DNA from: Dryobates pubescens
Taxonomy: Eukaryota; Chordata; Aves; Piciformes; Picidae
Assembly (NCBI RefSeq): GCF_014839835.1
Contig: NC_071642.1
Coordinates: forward strand, 8,678,955-8,742,954
DNA length: 64,000 bases
Direction: 5' to 3'
Position 1 is the stretch's first letter; the number at the start of each line of letters is the position of its first letter. Below the pieces are notes generated by a model that saw nothing but the letters and a program-made list of their open reading frames with translations, searched no databases and had not been told where the DNA came from. A program made the position numbers and the translations under genes. Of this stretch, positions 21,320 through 32,775 are shown one piece after another.

Positions 21320-23238
21320 ATGAAGTGCACTGTGAGTATGGATGAGCTTTTTGCCTTTCTGAACTATAATTTTGACTCCAGGCATTGCCTTTATCTCTGA
21401 GAAGTGCCTATGGCTGTCTCTGCCAGAAAGGCATTCTTGGGGGAGATGATTCTCCTCCAGAGAGAGCAGCACACACCCTATGAACCTGCCCACTGCCTTC
21501 AGGTTCAGCTCTGTAAACAACAACCTCCCATGCCTCTGCTCTGCATTACTCTAGAGTCACTTTAGGTGATTTTGCAATTGCAGTACAAAAGCAAGAGACA
21601 ACCAAAGCAGTTCACTGTCAGATCAGGACAGGAAAATGGCTCCAGGATCCTCATGCTGGGTTGGACAGCCAGAGCTGGAGCTGTACTTCTGGTTTCTGTT
21701 TCTCTTTCAGATTGTGACTACCGTCCTCCTTGGCCTCTTCCTGGCTCCAGCCCTCGGAGTTTTTGTAAGTAGAGTGACCCAGCCACAGGCTGTGGTGGGA
21801 GAGGGTTTCAATCCCTCCTCACCCATTGTTAGCCAAAGGGATTTTAGTATGAAGCTGGAAAAGCACAACTCAGCAAAGCTCAATGGCAAAGTTTCCTCTC
21901 TCTCTGCTATGATGGCAGAATGGGAGAGAGGGAAATGCAGCTGGAATGGAGCTAGAATGATTCCCACAGAGACCAGAGAGAAAGAGGGTCACAATTGTTT
22001 CCAGGCCACAACTCTAAGCAGGTAATTCTGGCATCTTTCTAGGTTGGGCAGCAAACCGGGCAGGAGGTGTTCCCCGGGCAGGATGTGTTCCCCGGAAAGC
22101 CGGTGTTCCCCGGGCAGGACTACCCTCAGGTACGGATTGGGAGGGGCTCAGCCTCCCAACTGGCAGCACTTGCAACCAACCTGCTTCAGGAGTTTCCCTG
22201 CTTCTCTCCCCATTTCATCATTTCAGCAGACAGGGATCAAGTGACTTGAAAGTCTAAAAGTGCTGTGGAATTTTGTTTTCTATATCCAGAACCCCAACCT
22301 CAACCAGCAAACCACCATTGTTGTGGGCAGCCAGGTTCTGATCCTCAACAGGCAATGGCGCGTGGCCATCATTGAGAAGAAGAGCCCCCAGGGGTCCTGG
22401 AAAACCATTTGGAACTACAGGACGGTGAGTGGCAAGGGGCAGGTTCAGGAAATGGACTGGGAGACCAGCTCCTCTCAAGCTGAACACTCTGCAGGACTTG
22501 GTTCTTTCCTTTTAGCATCTGCAGTCCAACTTCTGGGGTAAAAACTATCCACATTCTTCCCTCTTTCACACAGGCTTTGTTCCCCACTTCTTTACTGCAG
22601 CCCTCAACCCCTCCTTCTTGTCCCTCACTTCGTTTTGCAGGGCGTGATTGCCACCAAAGTGTCCTCTGAGAGAGTTTGCTACATTTCCACCATGAACAGG
22701 AGCCTGATGCCCACCTTTGATGCTCTGCCCAGACTGGCTGAACAGAACAGGGTAAGAGTCCAGAGGAGGACTTCCCTGGGAAGGAATATGCACAGCCTTG
22801 AAGGGATGGGGGCCCTGATCTTGCTGAATGCTGTTATCTCATGTCTAGCTGCAGGGAGTGAAAGGACAACCTGCACAGGACATCATCTACGTCATCAAGA
22901 GACCTATCCTCAACCTCCAGTCTTACGGACCAGAGGTGGTCGCTATGTGCACAGGACTCACAACCTATGAGACTTATGAAGTTCGGGGTGAGTGCAAGCA
23001 AAGGAATGCTGGGATGGCTGCATGTGACCCGGCACGACAGTGCAACGTGCCTGGTGTGAAGGGCAGCCAAGGAGTGCACAGAGCTCTTCACACCATCTTC
23101 CCTCTTACCTCACGGCCCCTTTCTTTTGGTTGTCTTTTCCAAGGACCCCAATACACTGTCAACCAGGGATCATGCACCAGGCTCGATGTCCTGCACCTGC
23201 TGGACCTTTTCTACTGCCGTGCCAACAACAAGGTCTAA
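21320..23238 (+). CDS. Gastrokine-like BRICHOS protein, copy C (7 exons, 210 aa)
   Basis: Coding exons are 21320-21331, 21711-21764, 22043-22129, 22290-22424, 22641-22751, 22849-22987 and 23144-23238. All introns are GT-AG. The first five junctions are phase 0 and the last is phase 1, splitting Gly180. The start ATG follows a TATA box by the usual distance and opens a classical signal peptide. The predicted protein is the same as that of copy A, although C is inverted and about 20 kb away. Intron 5 is 97 bases here against 283 in A and B, a 186-base deletion specific to C. The BRICHOS-region cysteines (109, 167, 190, 204) and Asp123 are intact. Expected role: secreted gastric mucosal protein (family knowledge). 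Confidence 0.9.
22043..22129 (+). other. Hexapeptide-repeat exon of copy C
   Basis: An 87-base in-frame exon containing three 18-base repeats (GTGTTCCCCGGGCAGGAT and variants) that code for VFPGQD, VFPGKP and VFPGQD. Both ends are phase 0, so it can be added or skipped without breaking the frame. Equivalent exons are 1743-1829 in A and 12489-12575 in B. Copy D has no convincing counterpart. It sits between the signal peptide and the BRICHOS domain. Confidence 0.8.
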
Positions 23239-23381
23239 AAACCTTCCCTTGCCTCGGCCAGCTGCAGCTGCTCCATCGCTGCTGCACCAAGCCAGCCTCA
23301 ATGCTGATCCTCCCTGGCACCTCCTCCTTCAGCAGTTTCCTTCTCCATGATGCAGATGCTCAGTTGTGACCATACCTTTCC

Positions 23382-23387
23382 AATAAA
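23382..23387 (+). terminator. Polyadenylation signal of copy C
   Basis: AATAAA about 144 bases after the stop codon, followed by a T-rich and GT-rich stretch. Confidence 0.78.
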
Positions 23388-23389
23388 GT

Positions 23390-24220
23390 CCTGCACATGC
23401 ATTAACTCTGGCTACTCTCTCATTGCTGTATCCTTGATCATCTATGCACACACCAAGGAAACCATTTGGAGTGCATCCTCTGTTGCCCTTTGGAGACCTC
23501 CAAATGCTCCTTCACAGCCTGCTCTGCACTCAGGGCACACCTGTAGAGGGGGCAAGTGTCACTGTGTGCATGTGACAAAGGCAGCACACGGAGCTGAGAC
23601 CTTCTTTCCCTTTCCCAAGGAGAGAAGTCTCACAGCACAAATCTTCACTTACCTGGCATGAAAGGGAGAAGGAAAGGAGGAGGATGCAAAGAAATGGCAT
23701 CCTGAGACGAGCAGGAATCTAATGTGTAGGATTTACAGAGTAGTTCTGTTCTTAAAATGGAGGCCTGCATTGTAGCCAGAGCATGGCAGGGGCTGGCCAG
23801 AGGCATCACATTGAACACCAGACAAGGGGACAGGCAGCGAGCCTCCATTTCCGTCACCCTCGCACTGATCCCCACTGGCCTCATTCTGTAGCACTCCAAA
23901 AGGATGCAGAGTTCACTGAGGCACACCCCAGGCCCAGGCACCTGAATGATCAGCATGAACACATCTCACTGCTAGCAGAGGAGAGGCACTGAACTTTCTT
24001 TGTTGCTGATCATCTCTAATCTTATTTTTTGGTATGACACCACCTTGAATTCTTTCATACAGCACAGGTTGTCTTTTTGCTCAGGATGAGGCTCCACGTG
24101 ACAGAAGGAGGCAAGAATCAGAGCTGAGGAGGCATTTCCACTTCTTCGGAGCTATTATAGATTATCCTAATCAAACCTTTCAGCTCTTGTCACACCCAGC
24201 CTTGCATTCTCCTTGGCATT
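23390..24220 (+). repeat. 3' flank of copy C
   Basis: The first 300 bases match the flanks of A and B. The next part (to about 23810) matches the flank of D at 40.3-40.7 kb. No gene is seen. Confidence 0.55.
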
Positions 24221-24786
24221 TCTCCAGTCAGCTCCCGTTTGCTTCATGCTGCTGTGATGAGAGTTCTGAGGAACTAAAAATACAGCAAGAGCATCCTCCA
24301 AAGTACATCTGCCAGCCCTCACCACCCTCCAGCACGGCAGAAGATTCTTGTAGTCCAGCAGGTGACAAGTAACAGCTGAGAGCAGGTCACATCACATGTC
24401 CACAAACGCATCTCCCACCTCTCAGATCAAGGGTTTGGGACTTAAAATAATCTGGGATTTGATAAAGCCACTGTGGCCCCTGAGCCATGCTGAAGGCAGC
24501 AGACAATACTCAGGGCCAGGAGAGCTCTGAGCATGGCCAGGAGAAGGATACTCTGACAACACTACACAGGCTGAAGAGGCACAACTTCTCCATTTATCAC
24601 TCCCATCCAAACTCCAGTGAGGAACACAGGCAGAATGAATCTCTTCCAAAGAAAGGCTTCAAGGAGGAACAGGATCAGGAGAGACAAAGAACCCTCTCCC
24701 CAGGAAATGGTCACATTCTTCCTCTTCACAGCTTCTTGAACAGGGTGAGGCAGGCACTGCAAATCCAGCACTCTGATTTGATTTCA
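24220..24786 (+). repeat. Module W, first copy
   Basis: Close match to 40860-41395, with a third, shorter copy at 26858-27010. Non-coding. Confidence 0.6.
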
Positions 24787-25035
24787 CAGTATCACAGTAT
24801 CACAGTAACTAAGGTTGGAAGAGACCCCAAGGATCATCAAGTCCAACCTGTTCCAACAGACCTCACGACTAGATCATGGCACCAAGTGCCACGTCCAATC
24901 TCCCCTTGAACACCTCCAGGGACGGCGACTCCACCACCTCCCTGGGCAGCCCATTCCAATGACGAATGACTCGCTCAGTGAAGAACTTTTTCCTCACCTC
25001 GAGTCTAAACCTCCCCTGGCACAACTTGAGACTGT
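24787..25035 (-). mobile_element. CR1 LINE 3' fragment in module W
   Basis: Reverse CR1 3' end (GGTTGGAAGAGACCCC towards CCTCCCCTGGCACAACTTG). It is absent from the 41.4-kb copy of module W, so it inserted after that duplication. Confidence 0.85.
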
Positions 25036-25249
25036 TTCCAGATGCCCTATGACTATGAAAAGTGCACTCAGTAGATCTGGCTCCTTCATTCCATGCAGCT
25101 CTGCTCCCTCCTGCTGGGCATTTGTGCTCATGCTTCTGCCTCACATCTGCTGCAAACCAAAGTGCAGAAGATCCTAATGTTCCCTGTAACAAGCTGTGCT
25201 TCACCCCTGCTGTTTCCACGACCCCTGCTCCAAGTGACTTGTGTTTCTA
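25036..25249 (+). repeat. Module Z, arm C
   Basis: Counterpart of 6720-6925 (inverted) and 41395-41500. No gene. Confidence 0.5.
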
Positions 25250-26835
25250 GATGGAATCAGAGAAGCATAGAATTGTTAGTGTTGGAAGTGACCTCAGGTA
25301 TAATCCAGTTCCAACCCCCCTGCCATGGGCAGTGACACCTCGCCACTACAGCAGGTTGCTCACAGCCACATCCAGCCTGGCTGCAAAAACCTCCAGGCAT
25401 GAGGCTTCCACCACCTCCCTGGGTAACCTGTTCCAGTGTTCCACCACCCTCATGGGGAAGAACTTCTTCCTAACATCCAATCTGAATCTACCCATTTCTA
25501 TGTTTCTTTCCATCCCCCCCAGTCCTATCACTCCCTGACACCCTCAAAAGTCCCTCCCCAGCTTTTTTTTAGCCCCCTTCAGATACTGTAAGGCCACAAG
25601 AAGGTCTCCTCGCAGCCTTCCCTTCTCCAGACTGAACAACCCCAACTCCCTCAGTCTGTCCTCATAAGAGAGGAGCTCCATCCCTCTGACCATCCTCATA
25701 GCCCTTCTCTAGACTTCCAGTTCCTTCCTGTAATAGGGCCTCCAGAATTGGACTCGTTACTCCAGGGGGGTACTCACCAGAGCCGAGTAGAGAGGGAGAA
25801 TCACCTCCCTCCACCTGCCCTCTATGTTTCTCTTGATGCAGCCCAGCATGTGATTTGCTTTCTGGGCTGCAAGTGCACACTGCTGGCTCATATCGAACTT
25901 CTCCTCCACCAGCACCCCTGATTCCTTTTCTTCAGTGCTGCTGTGAGGGGTTGAGGCAGACCCCCTCCCCACCACGGGCTGAAATAACGACTCAGACACA
26001 CGGATCGCCAAAGTGAGGGACAGTTTAAATGGAACGCGGTGAGTGTGTACAGAGAGCCAGGAGCACAGTGACAAAAGAAATCCCAAAGCAGACCCAGAAA
26101 CATCCCATCCCTACCTGAGGGTACAGCCAAGACCCCCAGGGCTCCTTCTTCCCCCCCCATCCCCACTCCACTGCTAGGCTAGTCTCAGCTGGCCAGGTCT
26201 GAGGCTGCCCATCCCCCCTCCCCCAGGTTACGGGGGAGCGGCAAGAGAAGCAGAGGCAGTGCCAGACCCCACGCTGGATCTTATAGTGGTGCAGGGAATT
26301 GTGGGATGAAAATACCTGGGTTCCTCTGTCCACCCTTCTGGGCTGGACTTTTGGACACAGGAAGTACCCCATGTATGAACACAGCAGAGGGCACCCAGCC
26401 CAGACTGCTGCAGCTGCTCTCAAGCCAGTCTCTCTGCCCAGCTTGGGATTGCCCTGACCCAGATGCAGGACCCTTGCCCTTGGTCTTGTTGAACCTCATG
26501 AGTTTATCATGGGCCCACCTCTCCAGCCTGTCATGGTCCCTCTGAATGGATGCCTCCCCTCCACCACATCTGCTGCTCCTCACAACTCAGTGTCATCAGC
26601 AAACTTGCTGAGGGTGCCTCAATACCACTCTCCATGGCACCAACAAAGATGTTGAACAAGACTGGTCCCAGGACTGATCCCTGAGGGACTCCATTTGTCA
26701 CTGGCCTCCTCTTGGACATCATCATTAATGTTGTGACCTGTTCATAGAAGGCCACCAGGTTTGTCAGGCAGGATTTGCCCTTGGTGAAGCTGTGCTGACT
26801 GTGGCCCTTCTCTGGACACGCTCCAGCACCTCCAG
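25250..26835 (-). mobile_element. Long CR1 LINE 3' fragment split by an LTR
   Basis: Reverse CR1 with an extended 3' portion: 25250-25941, then 26413-26835. It includes remnants of the reverse-transcriptase end (antisense frame with [20 protein letters not shown] at about 26643-26703). Interrupted by the LTR at 25942-26412. Confidence 0.85.
25942..26412 (-). mobile_element. Solo LTR, family 1, nested in CR1
   Basis: 471 bases flanked by the 5-bp target duplication GCTGC (25937-25941 and 26413-26417). On its own strand it runs from TGCAGCAG to CCCCTCACA. Related to 8775-9243. No internal region is present. Confidence 0.85.
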
Positions 26836-26857
26836 ATCCTTCCTGTGATAGGAGCTT

Positions 26858-27110
26858 CTTGCTTCATGTTGGTGGGACAAGAGTTCTGAAGAGCTAATGC
26901 AGCAGGAGCACTGCAGAAGGCTGCTGTGCCCAGCAGGTGACATTTAACAGCTGAGAGGTGAGGGCACATATCCACAGACCTCTCTTCCACCTCTCAGATG
27001 CAGGGAACTGCAATTTTAAAAAGCAAAATAAGAATAGTTAGGACAGAGCTCCAAATAAACCTGATGCTTCAGGCTTGGGGGGGTGTCTAGATGATCATTG
27101 CCACCTTAGA
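26858..27110 (+). repeat. Module W, short copy
   Basis: About 150 bases match 24230-24440 and 40865-41050. The rest is unassigned. Confidence 0.5.
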
Positions 27111-27119
27111 CTCAGCAGT

Positions 27120-27310
27120 GTCAGAACTCTTTCACCTTCCTGTCTCCAAGGGCTTAACAAGTGCTGTCTGAAGAGCTGATCACACTGCACAGACTCCCAA
27201 GGGGAAGACAGGGTTTGCATTCTGGTGAGTCACAGGGCTCTCAGAGTGGGGACACCTGTGCTGTGCTTTGCCCTTGCTCACTAGTGCACTCTGAGGTCTC
27301 TTCACAATAG
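27120..27310 (+). repeat. Fragment of the start of block X
   Basis: Matches 17445-17610 in the same direction, then diverges. A leftover of a further block X copy. Confidence 0.55.
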
Positions 27311-27559
27311 CTGAATCTGCACATGGAGTTTGCATTAATCCTCTCCAAAAGTGATCTAGAGCCAGCAGAGTGCCTCAAAATGGTTAAAAGCAAAGCAATA
27401 AAAACACAACACAGAGGAGGTGAGAGAAGGCTGTTGAGAAGACACAGCCAGCAACTCTATTTTCTACAGCACTAACACCCCCTGCTCCCAGACTGATCTG
27501 GGCATCCATTAGAAATAAGGCTTGGGAACCAACTGCACAGCCTCTTAGATGCCAGCACA

Positions 27560-28100
27560 GCCATTCCCTGAGCCACACCTTGAGTCCTGTGTCCAGTTCT
27601 GGGCTCCTCAGTTTAAGAAGGACATTGAGAGGCTTGAATGTGTCCAGAGAAGGGCAACGAGGCTGGGGAGGGGTCTGGAGCACAGCCCTGTGAGGAGAGG
27701 CTGAGGGAGCTGGGGGTGTTTAGCCTGGAGAAGAGGAGGCTCAGGGGAGACCTCATTGCTGTCTACAACTCCCTGAAGGGAGGTTGGAGCCAAGTGGGGG
27801 TTGGTCTCTTCTCCCAGGCACCCAGCACCAGAACAAGAGGACACAGTCTCAAGCTGTGCCAGGGGAAGTTCAGGCTGGAGGTGAGGAGAAAGTTCTTCCC
27901 AGAAAGAGGAATTGGCCACTGGGATGTGCTGCCCAGGGAGGTGGTGGAGTCACCATCCCTGGAAGTGTTCAAAAAAAGGCTTGGATGTGGCACTTGGAGC
28001 CATGGTTTAGCTGTCAGGAGGTGTTAGGGGATAAGTAATAGGTTGGACTCGATGATCTCCGAGATCTTTTCCAACCTGGTTGATTCTATGATTCTGTGTT
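27560..28100 (+). mobile_element. CR1 LINE 3' fragment
   Basis: CR1 3' end with an intact-looking tail (GGTTGGACTCGATGATCTCC). Non-coding and truncated. Confidence 0.9.
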
Positions 28101-28384
28101 TTCTCCTTTGTGATTTAATATGAGAAGCAGTAGATACTGCATAGATGAGTAGATATGTTCATCTCCATGCTTGACCTGATGCTCTTCATCAGCAAGAGGT
28201 TACCCACATACACAGAGGGAATGGCCCTGGTTTGAAGAGCTGATGGGACAGACCCAAATTGCCAGAAGAATAATGAAAAACAGGCTGAGGTGTAGCAGCA
28301 GAGACAAAGAACATCAGAGCAGGCAAAGTTACACAAAAGCAAGGGACAAGGGAATTACTGAGCCCTTGGACATGCAGAGGAATC

Positions 28385-29360
28385 CAGGGAAGGGAAAATG
28401 CCTTCTTGGCCACTGGGTGTCAGCCCGGAGTCACAGCTTGAAATGTAAATGCCCTCACCTCAACCTCCGGGCAGATCTGGTGTTCTGCACCACACAAGAC
28501 AGAGCAGCTCTGCCGACACCAGCACAGCTGGGCTGAATTGCACCTTTGGAAGACAGGGCCAAGGAATGTGAGCACATTCCCTGATGGCAGGGAATTATTC
28601 CTGTAGGGTAGGCAGCTGATTGATTCTCCATGCAGGGTGCTGGAACAGCTGCCAGAAGTGCCATGAAAACAAGAGACCATCATCTGGAGATCTTGACTGA
28701 AGCCATTATCCATCAAACAGGTCAGACCTTTGTGAGCCCCCAAAGGACTCTTCCAAAACTTCTCACAAGGAGCACATCACTCCCTAGAGCTCTGCACTTT
28801 GATGTTCCCAGCAGCCTCATCTCACAGGACTGAAACAGCAGAGCTCTCAGACACACAAACCAGGAGGTGGCAGCATCTGCCCCCTTCTCACAGCTACCCA
28901 ACAAGCAGCATCTGCCCCCACATTCTGCACATCCAGGCCTGGTGAAGAGCTAACCTGCCGTTTGGGCAGCACCACAGCCACCTCAGCAAGAGGCTCTCAT
29001 GCACCTTTCTGACACTGTGCTTTATTGCTGAGGGGTTTACAAAGCCTGATCCCCTGACATGGATCTTCTACCCATGCAGTGTTGAGCTGTGATGGTACTC
29101 TCCTGGCAGGCCAAGAGAGAAAGGGAAAGACTCAGCCCTACCCTGGAGTTTAGGTCTGGAAGCTCAAACTATCCCTCTGCAAACCACTTGGTTCTGCTTC
29201 TCTGGTTCTGGAGATGCTCTGACTTCCAAGTGATCTCCACTTCCCTCAGGTCAGAAGGTGACCCATCATTTGGCACTGCCACCCTCTGAATATCATTGAA
29301 ACAAAAGAACCTTGTCATCAAATGCTGAGAATAATTGTACCCTTTCTGTTCTCTCAAGGT
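28385..29360 (+). repeat. Duplicated segment with single 35-bp minisatellite seed
   Basis: Matches 41540-43200 and 44460-44780 in the same direction. At 28871-28921 it has about one and a half units of the 35-bp repeat that forms the large array at 43217-44470. Non-coding. Confidence 0.65.
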
Positions 29361-29945
29361 GAGATTATACTATCATAACAAACTCTCCTGGTGACTCACA
29401 GGGCTTTTCCAGGTTCCTTTTGTACACATGTACTTTATCTGGTAATGGGAGAAAAGTAAAGAGTGGAGGAACACCTTAAAAACCAACAACACTCTCTAAG
29501 CTAGGAATGTCACACCTGACTGGCTGATGCAGCTGCCATTAAGTAATTGGATTTGCTGTCAAATATTTGGATTAGGTAAACAAGCACCCCTGAACGTGCT
29601 GTAAGAATACAAAACAAAGCCAGCTTACCTGAGGCTGTACCTATCCACCTGTCTTTAGTTGACTCAAGAGCAAGGGACAGCATTCCTGGGCAAAGAGGCT
29701 CGGACGTTTGTGCTGGCCAGCTGAAAAACCAAACCACTTTGCAGGGATTCTGGAAGCATCAAGGCAGAGCAGCTCTTACACTGTGGCTCTCTATAATCAC
29801 CAAACCTCTGAGAAATTTTAGAACTGTTCACTTCCTCCAGTGAGCCCTTAGCCAGGTGGTACTCTGATGGAGAGGGTCTCTTAAGATACTGAAGACTGGA
29901 AAGCAAATCCTCATGGAATGAGCGCCACAACAAAGGTTAACTGAA
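29360..29945. other. No recognised feature
   Basis: Spacer between duplication modules. No gene seen. Confidence 0.45.
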
Positions 29946-30336
29946 GAGCTCAGTAATTTCTGTGTTTTAGAACCAAGATCATGATTTCCATGGACTGTTT
30001 TACCATCTTATACACAGCAAGATTACCTTCTCCATTGACCTCACAGAGGGTATCAGCTATGGATAAACTATTAGGCTGGGTCCTTCACCACACAGGCACC
30101 AAGCCTTTACGACAGATTGTATTAGGCAGCTGTTCTGTGGCTCTTTTTTCCTCACTTAAATTTTACTACAAAATACATTGATCTTACCATGTCAAGTTTT
30201 AGTTCATGTTCCTGTGTGCAATGAATTTGATCAGGCTGCTATCAAAATCTCTTCTTATCAGGGCACTTCCCAATGAAATCAGTCACGATTCTGCTGGTAA
30301 CGTAAACCCATTCAAGACTGAGCTTTGAGGTATGAC

Positions 30337-30346
30337 TATATAAAAG
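30337..30346 (+). promoter_or_regulatory. TATA box upstream of mini-exon
   Basis: TATATAAAAG about 42 bases before the ATG at 30388, with a GATA-type TTATCAG further upstream near 30257. Confidence 0.5.
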
Positions 30347-30387
30347 GAGCACACATCCATTAACAGCAGGTCTTGGCTACCATCACA

Positions 30388-30399
30388 ATGAAGTTCCCT
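30388..30399 (+). pseudogene. Possible first exon of a lost gastrokine-type gene
   Basis: ATG AAG TTC CCT followed by the donor GTAAGT. The layout (TATA box, short 5' UTR, four-codon exon, phase-0 donor) is that of the gastrokine genes, whose first exon is M-K-C-T. No further coding exons were recognised downstream before copy D, so it is probably a remnant, perhaps of GKN2. Arms A and C have the same region in a more decayed form. Confidence 0.4.
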
Positions 30400-30573
30400 G
30401 TAAGTATACCTAGCAGGACTGCATGAAGTTGTTAAGGCTGGAATGTTGAGCCTAGCAAACTATGCCTGATTGATGCATGGCAATTTCACCCCTGCAGCCC
30501 AATGGGTTGGGGCTGCAGGGGTGAAACGGCACCGATTTCACTCCACCTGCCTGCACAAACATGGAAGGGAGAA

Positions 30574-30971
30574 TGCCGCAAGAAGGGGTCGACACAGATC
30601 AATATGATCAACGAAATCCAACTTTATTGTTCCACACTTCATTATTTATAGCCTTATCTTATACATAGTTAATTCTATTCTAATTTAACACACACTATTG
30701 GTTTCTCTCTAAAAAGGTCGCATCATTGTTTTAACTACTCTGTGGAATTTCTCTACTCAGTCTAATTGCCCTTTTTCCCAGCTCTTTGCCTACTCCTTAT
30801 CTTGTTTGCCTCCCTTCTCAGGGGCAGCTTGACTTCAGCATACTAAGCAATCAGAACTTTTCCACAACTCCTACTCCATTGCTATATTAATAACAGAAAA
30901 TCCTTCAAGGCCTAATTTGCACAGATGTTCCTGGGACCCATGTCCCCTCTTGCTCCAACCAATCCCCAACA
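30574..30971 (-). mobile_element. Solo LTR, family 3 (ERVK-like)
   Basis: 398 bases with TG...CA ends and a 6-bp target duplication GGAGAA (30568-30573 and 30972-30977). On the minus strand it runs from TGTTGGGGATTGG to TTCTTGCGGCA, with AATAAA near its end. A 6-bp target repeat is typical of ERVK-type elements. It is absent from the matching place in arms A and C. Confidence 0.85.
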
Positions 30972-31879
30972 GGAGAAGTGCTCTGCCACAAGGCTGAGGC
31001 ACACATATGAAATGGAGGAAGGGCAACATTCCCTCAGCCACAGCTCGGGTGCCAGGCAGTCAGCTCAGCAGCTTTGAAGTCATGGCACAGATGTGTGTGT
31101 GGGAGAGCCACCATGAGACATGGGAGACTCCAAGTGCACAGCTGTGACCCAGGGGGGATTTAACACCAGCCTGAAAAATTGCAGGATCAGTTGCAACGTG
31201 TCAGACTTTGATTTTTGTGTATATATAGATGTATGTATTTACTGCTGAGGTAGCATGGGTCTTGCCACAGTGCAATTTTGAGAAACAAAACCTAGTGTGC
31301 AGCTTGGATTGGTCTAAAAAGATTGCACCAAGACTGCCTGCATGGGAAGCTTCAAGCTTGAAGTACTATTTCCTGGTATATTTCCAACATGAAGTTGGAA
31401 ACAAGGCTGCTTTGTTGTCTTATTTTCTCAGTCCAAATCTAATCAGGCCTTTCTGCCCTTTCAGGATTTAACTTCTTAACTCACACAGGTGAATGTTAAG
31501 ATTAATGGGCTGCCCGTTTATTACTGTGATTAATTGTTCCTGATGAAGGATTGAGGAAGAAAATTCCCAGAGCTCTGCACCCACGAGCAAGACTTTAGCC
31601 TCAGAACGTTTTCAGTTACTTGTCTCTTCTGCTCTATGCAGAGGCTCTTGTCTCTCAGATCAGCTCTCATTGGACTGTGCTGGGTTTTTGTGAATTCTTG
31701 AGAAGCATGCAAGCAACTTACAAAACCAAACTGCTTAAACTAGCATAAAACTAGTTCCAAACCTGAATTTGGTGTGCAAGTGGTTCAATGCCTACCTCAC
31801 AATCCTGTTTACGATAATGTGGTCTGAAGTCCACACTTAGTAAGTCTGCCAGAGTTAGTTATATTTGAACTACTCACTA

Positions 31880-32215
31880 ATATCACAGAATCACAGAAAC
31901 ATTCAGGTTGGAAAAGAGCCTCAGGATCCCCAAGTCCAACCATTAACCCTACTCTACAAGGTTCACCCCTAAACCATATCCCCAAGCACCACAACCAAAC
32001 CACCTTTAAACACAACCAGGGCTGGTGACACACCCACCCCCCCGGGCAGCACATTCCAAGTCTGACCACTCTCACTGTGAACATTTCTTTCCTAATGTCC
32101 AGTCTAAACCTACCCAGTCGTAGCTTGAGGCCATTCCCACTTGTTACCTGTGAGAGGAGACCAGCACCAGCCTCTCCACAACTTCCTTTCAGGTAGCTGT
32201 AGCGAGGAATGACAT
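31880..32215 (-). mobile_element. CR1 LINE 3' fragment
   Basis: Reverse CR1 3' end starting at the tail complement (TCACAGAATCACAGAAACAT). Confidence 0.85.
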
Positions 32216-32775
32216 CTATATAGTAACTACTACAATGTTGTATATGTTAGGTTGAAACTGATTGAGAGGAGAAGCAGCCTCAAAGGGAGACTGAGAAGTT
32301 GAGACATGAGCTAAGGCTGCAGTGAACCTGCAGAGACATCAAAACTGTGACTCTCACAATGTCCACAGAGGTGCAGAGCCAGACAAGTACTGTTAACAGC
32401 ACACAAGGCTGGAGTCAGTAACCTTACAAAAGATTCTTCTGAACACAAATTCCATGATCTACAACATGTAACTGGGGCCACCTGGGAAATCACAGATCTG
32501 CACTTTCCCTACGCTAATGCAAATGGCAATGTAAATTCCATCAGCAGGCCACAGCAGCACTGCCAAGCACTGCTGCTCTGTTGTTCTCTTCCCCCCCAGA
32601 AGGCAGAGTACAAAGATTTGAAACACTTTGCAGGAACAGAAAACTGAACTGGGGGGGGAAAAAAAATAGGTCAAAAGCGTGACTTGAGTATAACTAAACT
32701 AACAGAATATATCACATAATATAATATAATCACATATAATATAATATATCATAATATTGTGTATATATAAAATAA
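32215..32775. repeat. Segment shared with the region upstream of copy B, then AT-rich spacer
   Basis: 32325-32600 is the inverted match of 15050-15345. It is followed by an AT-rich TAATA-type run. Confidence 0.5.

Larger units (their letters stand above)
29945..31870 (+). repeat. Block X, arm D (oldest-looking copy)
   Basis: Diverged relative of the blocks at 5.2-6.7 and 17.4-18.95 kb. It contains a TATA box, an ATG mini-exon and a later LTR insertion. Its place just before the GKN1-like gene is where GKN2 lies in mammals. Confidence 0.55.
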
